From positions 1 to 16,998 of the forward strand of contig CALKLQ010000016.1 in NCBI GenBank assembly GCA_937992055.1: DNA of 16,998 nt. Reading direction: 5' to 3'. A model generated the notes under the pieces. It did no database searches, was not told the DNA's origin, and saw only the letters and a list, made by a program, of their open reading frames with translations. This document shows, piece after piece, positions 14,373-16,998 of this stretch (positions are counted from its first letter, which is position 1; each line of letters starts with the position of its first letter). The translations under genes and the position numbers were made by a program. Origin of the DNA: an uncultured Clostridia bacterium (GTDB taxonomy: Bacteria; Bacillota; Clostridia; Christensenellales; UBA1242).

Positions 14373-14615
14373 TCAATCAATTTCAAGTTCATCACTTTCA
14401 AAAACAGGGTCATTAAAAAACTCTGAAACGGTTATTCCCAAGGTTCTAATTATAAGTATTAGGGTTTTAACCTTGCAAGACTCTCTACTTCCGTTCATTA
14501 TGTTAATCATGGTGCTATGTGGGATAGCTGCATTTCTTTCAAGCCTATATTGACTAATATTTTTTTCTTTTAAAATTTGTCTTATTCTTTGCGCAATTGC
14601 TCTGTTTACCTTCAT
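14373..14615 (-). CDS. XRE-family HTH regulator, copy 1
   Basis: Small DNA-binding protein of the XRE / lambda-repressor type, 80 aa from ATG 14615. The helix-turn-helix covers about 8-62: RIRQILKEKNISQYRLERNA, then the recognition region IPHSTMINIMNGSRESCKVKTL and helix LIIRTLGITVSEFF, ending in an acidic tail (ESDELEID). It differs from the copy at 15378-15620 at 11 of 80 positions. The start is chosen because the copy begins at the same Met and AGAGG lies seven bases upstream; the frame is open 12 codons more. Its promoter carries the motif TTTGAATGCG found before copy 2, which suggests shared or cross regulation. It has no effector domain. Confidence 0.88.
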   Translation of the reverse strand: MKVNRAIAQRIRQILKEKNISQYRLERNAAIPHSTMINIMNGSRESCKVKTLILIIRTLGITVSEFFNDPVFESDELEID

Positions 14616-14630
14616 TTCAACCTCTATGCT

Positions 14631-14652
14631 TATTTTAGCATACGCATTCAAA
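14631..14652 (-). promoter_or_regulatory. Promoter/operator of XRE copy 1
   Basis: Extended -10 TGCTAAAAT preceded by TTTGAATGCGTA; 21 of 22 bases match 15339-15360. Probable binding site of the XRE proteins. Confidence 0.6.
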
Positions 14653-14724
14653 TCTTTAAGTACTCATTTGAAACAATTTGAGGTTTAAATTAAACAATTA
14701 ACTAAATTTAATATAAAATTAAAA

Positions 14725-15276
14725 TTATGGTTTAATATATTCAATTTTTATATTCTTCTGTACTGCCTTTTTTACAGTATACTTTGTTCCACCAGGTTTG
14801 CCATCATATAATGCAAATACCAATGATGAATTATTTAACATATAGTTATTTCGGTCTAGCATACATTTGTTATTGTAATTATCATAAAGACAACGTACTA
14901 AATCGCATGAAGATAAAATTTTTTTATATCTTTTAACTTGTTCCAAATTCCAAAACTTATATTGATTTTTGCATGGTAATGCTGCTACTAATTTTATGTA
15001 AGGATATTTCTTTTTTAATTCTAAAATAATTTCCGCAAAAATTGTATCAAAACCAAGAGCCATTCCTGTAATAAAAATTTTATATCCATTATTTATAGCG
15101 ATTTCAACCTTTTCTGTTACTCTTTTTTTCATTTTTAAACATCTCAAATCTTTTTCATTAAATCCCCATGGGCAATTTTGAGGTCGATATCCAGTTGCAC
15201 ATGCAGTATAAGAAGATTGAAGATTCATTTCTTCTTGTAAATCGTTATATAACTTTTCGAATTGTTTCTTTTGCAT
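14725..15276 (-). CDS. SLOG protein, YpsA/DUF1273-like
   Basis: Rossmann-like domain expected to bind a nucleotide or nucleotide-derived ligand; family members occur in chromosomes and phages and their biochemistry is not settled. The 183-aa protein shows the family signature: ATGYRPQNCPWGFNE (27-41), the glycine-rich ITGMALGFDTIFAEI (69-83), LVAALPCKNQYKFW (96-109), RNNYMLNNSSLVFALYDGKPGGT (142-164) and the final helix. It appears complete. It lies between two opposite XRE genes, reading toward copy 1. Its -10 ends only six bases before ATG 15276, and no Shine-Dalgarno site is present, so the mRNA is probably leaderless. A sensing or conflict role controlled by the XRE pair is inferred from context. 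Confidence 0.85.
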   Translation of the reverse strand: MQKKQFEKLYNDLQEEMNLQSSYTACATGYRPQNCPWGFNEKDLRCLKMKKRVTEKVEIAINNGYKIFITGMALGFDTIFAEIILELKKKYPYIKLVAALPCKNQYKFWNLEQVKRYKKILSSCDLVRCLYDNYNNKCMLDRNNYMLNNSSLVFALYDGKPGGTKYTVKKAVQKNIKIEYIKP

Positions 15277-15282
15277 ACATAT

Positions 15283-15310
15283 ATTATAGTGACATTAAAA
15301 AATAAGTCAA
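15283..15310 (-). promoter_or_regulatory. Promoter for leaderless SLOG mRNA
   Basis: TTGACT (15305-15310), 16-nt spacer and TATAAT (15283-15288), then six bases to ATG 15276. The expected start coincides with the A of the ATG. Confidence 0.65.
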
Positions 15311-15338
15311 ACAAAAAACACTTTTGTATACTTATTAT

Positions 15339-15360
15339 TTTGAATGCGCATGCTAAAATA
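15339..15360 (+). promoter_or_regulatory. Promoter/operator of XRE copy 2
   Basis: Extended -10 TGCTAAAAT inside the motif shared with copy 1. The overlapping palindromes TGCGCA and GCATGC are candidate half-sites for the XRE protein. Confidence 0.6.
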
Positions 15361-15377
15361 CACTTAGGTAGGTTAAA

Positions 15378-15620
15378 ATGAAAGTTAACAAAGCAATATC
15401 TCAGCGAATTAAAAAGATTTTAAATGAAAAAAACATAAGTCAGTATAAACTTGAACAAAACGCTGGTATTCCGCATAGCACAATGATTAGTATAATGAAT
15501 GGTAATAGAGAGTCTTGCAAGGTTAAAACTCTAATACTTATAATTAGAACATTGGGAATCACCGTTTCAGAATTTTTTAATGACCCTATTTTTGAAAGTG
15601 ATGAACTAGAGATTGACTAG
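15378..15620 (+). CDS. XRE-family HTH regulator, copy 2
   Basis: 80-aa HTH protein like copy 1 but on the plus strand: RIKKILNEKNISQYKLEQNA, IPHSTMISIMNGNRESCKVKTL, LIIRTLGITVSEFF and the same acidic end ESDELEID. Most differences from copy 1 lie in the first 45 residues; the last 36 differ at one position (Ile/Val). This pattern fits gene conversion or selection on the C-terminal half. It is divergent from the SLOG gene, sharing a roughly 100-nt control region with it. Its stop TAG directly abuts the stop of the convergent gene at 15621. It probably represses its own and perhaps the SLOG promoter. Confidence 0.9.
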   Translation: MKVNKAISQRIKKILNEKNISQYKLEQNAGIPHSTMISIMNGNRESCKVKTLILIIRTLGITVSEFFNDPIFESDELEID

Positions 15621-15926
15621 TCACTGATTGTCTTCAAAATAAAAAATTTCCTTCCCTTTTGATTTTGCATATTCAATTTCATTTTTTGTTGAATTACCTA
15701 TGTAACCATTTTTATTCACAACAAAAATTGCATCGCTAATATCAATTTTTTTCCAATGGGCATTAACAACATTTTCTATTTCTTTTTTTGTTGTCTTATC
15801 TAAGTCAATGCCATATACGCATTGAATTACACACCAACCATACTGCTTTTCTAAATTACTTGCAATAGAAACCATTTCTTTTGCAAATTTCATGCTTCCG
15901 CATATCGTCACAACCTTAATTTCCAT
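15621..15926 (-). CDS. Nucleoside 2-deoxyribosyltransferase-like protein
   Basis: The 101-aa protein has the start strand and loop VTICGSMKF (6-14), DISDAIFVVNKNGYIGNST (62-80) and NEIEYAKSKGKEIFYF (82-97). This is the core order of nucleoside 2-deoxyribosyltransferases and DUF4406-type relatives, which swap or cleave nucleobases on deoxyribose. In that family the Asp before the second strand and the Glu in the EIEYA helix contribute to the active site, and both are present (Asp65, Glu83). It is shorter than classical enzymes (about 150 aa), so it may bind rather than cleave. ATG 15926 has GGAG eight bases upstream. It is convergent with XRE copy 2 with no bases between the stops. Confidence 0.75.
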   Translation of the reverse strand: MEIKVVTICGSMKFAKEMVSIASNLEKQYGWCVIQCVYGIDLDKTTKKEIENVVNAHWKKIDISDAIFVVNKNGYIGNSTKNEIEYAKSKGKEIFYFEDNQ

Positions 15927-16075
15927 GTCCGCACTCCATCATTTTGAATATTACTTAATATACTATATCATAATAAATATTGTAGAGCAATTATAATATA
16001 TCTGTAGCTTAAAATTCTAAAATGTTATTTGACTAAAAATTTTATTTATGGTAAATTTATTATTGAGGTAATATT

Positions 16076-16648
16076 ATGAACGAACAAATTAAAAACATTT
16101 ACAACAACTACAATAAAGAGATTAGTAAAAGCGAACAATACAAAAAAAATAACATGATGATTGAAAATAACAATGTTAACTTACAAGTTAAACTTGGCAA
16201 GTTGGAACAAGAACTATATATTGCTACTGGTGCCAAAAAATTTGACTATGGATATAGTTATGATAAATATAGCGCTAAAACTCTTGAAGAATTATTTGTA
16301 ACAATTAAAAAGGCAACCGTGAGATTAAATTTATCAGACAAACAACGTGACAAAAATTATCTTTTTTTGGATGAATACGCCTATTACATGCATCAATGCG
16401 AATTGGCAATAAATAATGCCAAACAACAAAATAAAGCACTTTCATCGAGCAATGTTTTAAGAGAGGATATTTATTTTATTAAATCAATAAATAAATCCAA
16501 AGATAAAAATGAAATTATAACCACCCTTTCTTCAAAAGAAAATGAAAGTAATGAGGTGTTGGCTCTTAAAGGCGTGCTTGATAGAATTGATAATAAAATA
16601 AAAATTGCAAATAGAATGTTAAATAGTCAATATGATTTTTCTAAATAA
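16076..16648 (+). CDS. Hypothetical coiled-coil protein, 190 aa
   Basis: Not recognised. The protein is rich in Lys, Asn and Glu. Residues 1-50 form a likely coiled coil, a central part contains GAKKFDYGYSYDKYSAKTLEELF and an aromatic DEYAYYMHQCEL helix, and the C-terminus is again helical (LKGVLDRIDNKIKIANRML). No signal peptide or membrane helix. ATG 16076 has GAGGT seven bases upstream, and a strong terminator begins 12 nt after the stop, so it is a single-gene unit. Confidence 0.75.
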   Translation: MNEQIKNIYNNYNKEISKSEQYKKNNMMIENNNVNLQVKLGKLEQELYIATGAKKFDYGYSYDKYSAKTLEELFVTIKKATVRLNLSDKQRDKNYLFLDEYAYYMHQCELAINNAKQQNKALSSSNVLREDIYFIKSINKSKDKNEIITTLSSKENESNEVLALKGVLDRIDNKIKIANRMLNSQYDFSK

Positions 16649-16660
16649 TTAATTTATGTA

Positions 16661-16691
16661 AAAACTCTAGTCATTTGGACTAGAGTTTTTT
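16661..16691 (+). terminator. Rho-independent terminator
   Basis: Perfect 12-bp stem AAAACTCTAGTC/GACTAGAGTTTT with loop ATTTG and a T-run. Ends the 190-aa gene; the A-run on the other side makes it possibly bidirectional. Confidence 0.88.
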
Positions 16692-16816
16692 AATTCTTAT
16701 AAAATTTTATATTTTTATGTAATTTAATATCTTTAGTTTTCAATAATTTTTTAAATTGTCTGCTTCACAGCTTATGTTATTTTTGAATTATTGTTATGGG
16801 ACAAATTAAAGCCTGA

Positions 16817-16863
16817 ATTTAGCTTAGTTAATTCCACAAATTGTTTTTTTAACTTAGCTAAAT
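16817..16863. other. Inverted repeat in intergenic region
   Basis: ATTTAGCTTAGTT (16817-16829) and AACTTAGCTAAAT (16851-16863) pair at 12 of 13 positions around a 21-nt loop. It directly precedes the terminator at 16877, so the pair could be a small structured transcript. The rest of 16692-16876 shows no gene. Confidence 0.35.
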
Positions 16864-16876
16864 AATAAAAACAAAA

Positions 16877-16922
16877 CCCTATTAAAACGGAACTTTAAAC
16901 CCGTTTTAATGGGATTTTTTTA
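16877..16922. terminator. Probable bidirectional terminator
   Basis: Stem CCC plus ATTAAAACGG pairing with CCGTTTTAAT plus GGG (one bulged T), 10-nt loop, T-run on the plus side and an A-rich side (T-run for the minus strand) on the other. Confidence 0.75.
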
Positions 16923-16969
16923 TTCTCTAACAAACCTATCTTCTTCAAAAAATATATTTATTCAATCTT

Positions 16970-16998
16970 CTACTCCCACACAACCACCTCAATCTCAA
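16970..16998 (-). CDS. Possible C-terminus of a gene cut by the window edge
   Basis: Reading in on the minus strand from the edge gives EIEVVVWE followed by TAG (16970-16972), a plausible protein end. The terminator at 16877-16922 lies downstream. Only about nine codons are visible, so no family can be assigned. Confidence 0.3.

Larger units (their letters stand above)
14373..15620. repeat. Inverted duplication of the XRE gene and its promoter
   Basis: The arms 14373-14652 (minus) and 15339-15620 (plus) hold the same gene and promoter in opposite orientation, enclosing the SLOG gene. The proteins are 86% identical (69/80). Stretches such as AGAGAGTCTTGCAAGGTTAA are identical at DNA level. 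Confidence 0.75.

Noticed and set aside
1592..15926. Mycoplasma genetic code (TGA = Trp)
   Set aside because: TGA ends the SLOG gene exactly at the overlap with the next gene and also ends XRE copy 1 at the place where copy 2 uses TAG; Trp is encoded by TGG.

Overview
The window is AT-rich DNA that reads as a low-GC Bacillota-type bacterium, probably an uncultured host-associated or fermentative lineage. Shine-Dalgarno sites are strong (AAGGAG, AGGAGGG), promoters are TTGACA/TATAAT-like, the tRNAs encode CCA, and TGA is used as a stop, so this is not the Mycoplasma code. No integrase, transposase or replication gene is visible.

Layout. Positions 1-1070 carry two minus-strand tRNA genes, Arg(CCT) and Leu(AAG), each with its own terminator. 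Between them lies a GC-richer structured segment followed by a promoter, a 22-codon ORF and a terminator. Positions 1160-3967 hold a small unknown gene and a CtpE-like cation P-type ATPase, both on the minus strand. Positions 4010-4750 hold a decayed tRNA-Arg copy and an intact tRNA-Arg(TCG). From there on the window is accessory in character: a Fic-fold protein whose catalytic His is replaced (4881-5819), a divergent operon of phosphoribosyltransferase, DprA/SLOG protein and a frameshifted HAD protein (6150-8119), a second HAD protein of the 5'(3')-deoxyribonucleotidase type (8478-9056), and small gene remnants, including what looks like the N-terminus of threonine aldolase.

Positions 9215-14233 are a type II-C CRISPR-Cas locus in canonical minus-strand order: tracrRNA, cas9, cas1, cas2, then the array. 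The tracrRNA is textbook: good promoter, anti-repeat, two hairpins and terminator. Cas1 and Cas2 look intact. cas9 is broken into two overlapping frames just before the PAM-interacting region, and only one 36-bp repeat remains where the array should be. The anti-repeat matches that repeat at 31 of 36 positions, so the two parts belong together. The locus looks like a recently decaying or collapsed system, unless the assembly is at fault.

Positions 14373-15926 form a second small nucleotide-sensing-type module. Two 80-aa XRE regulators (about 86% identical) lie head to head as an inverted duplication with the same promoter/operator motif. Between them is a YpsA/DUF1273-like SLOG protein with a promoter placed for leaderless transcription. 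A nucleoside 2-deoxyribosyltransferase-like protein abuts the second regulator. An unknown coiled-coil protein, terminators and possibly the last codons of another gene close the window.

The recurring theme is nucleotide-handling folds (PRTase, two SLOG proteins, two HAD proteins, one deoxyribosyltransferase-like protein) within about 10 kb around a CRISPR locus and a Fic protein. This fits the nucleotide-centred conflict/immunity systems proposed for SLOG families. The PRTase-SLOG-HAD operon is the best candidate for a poorly described system. Its function here is inferred from families and context only.
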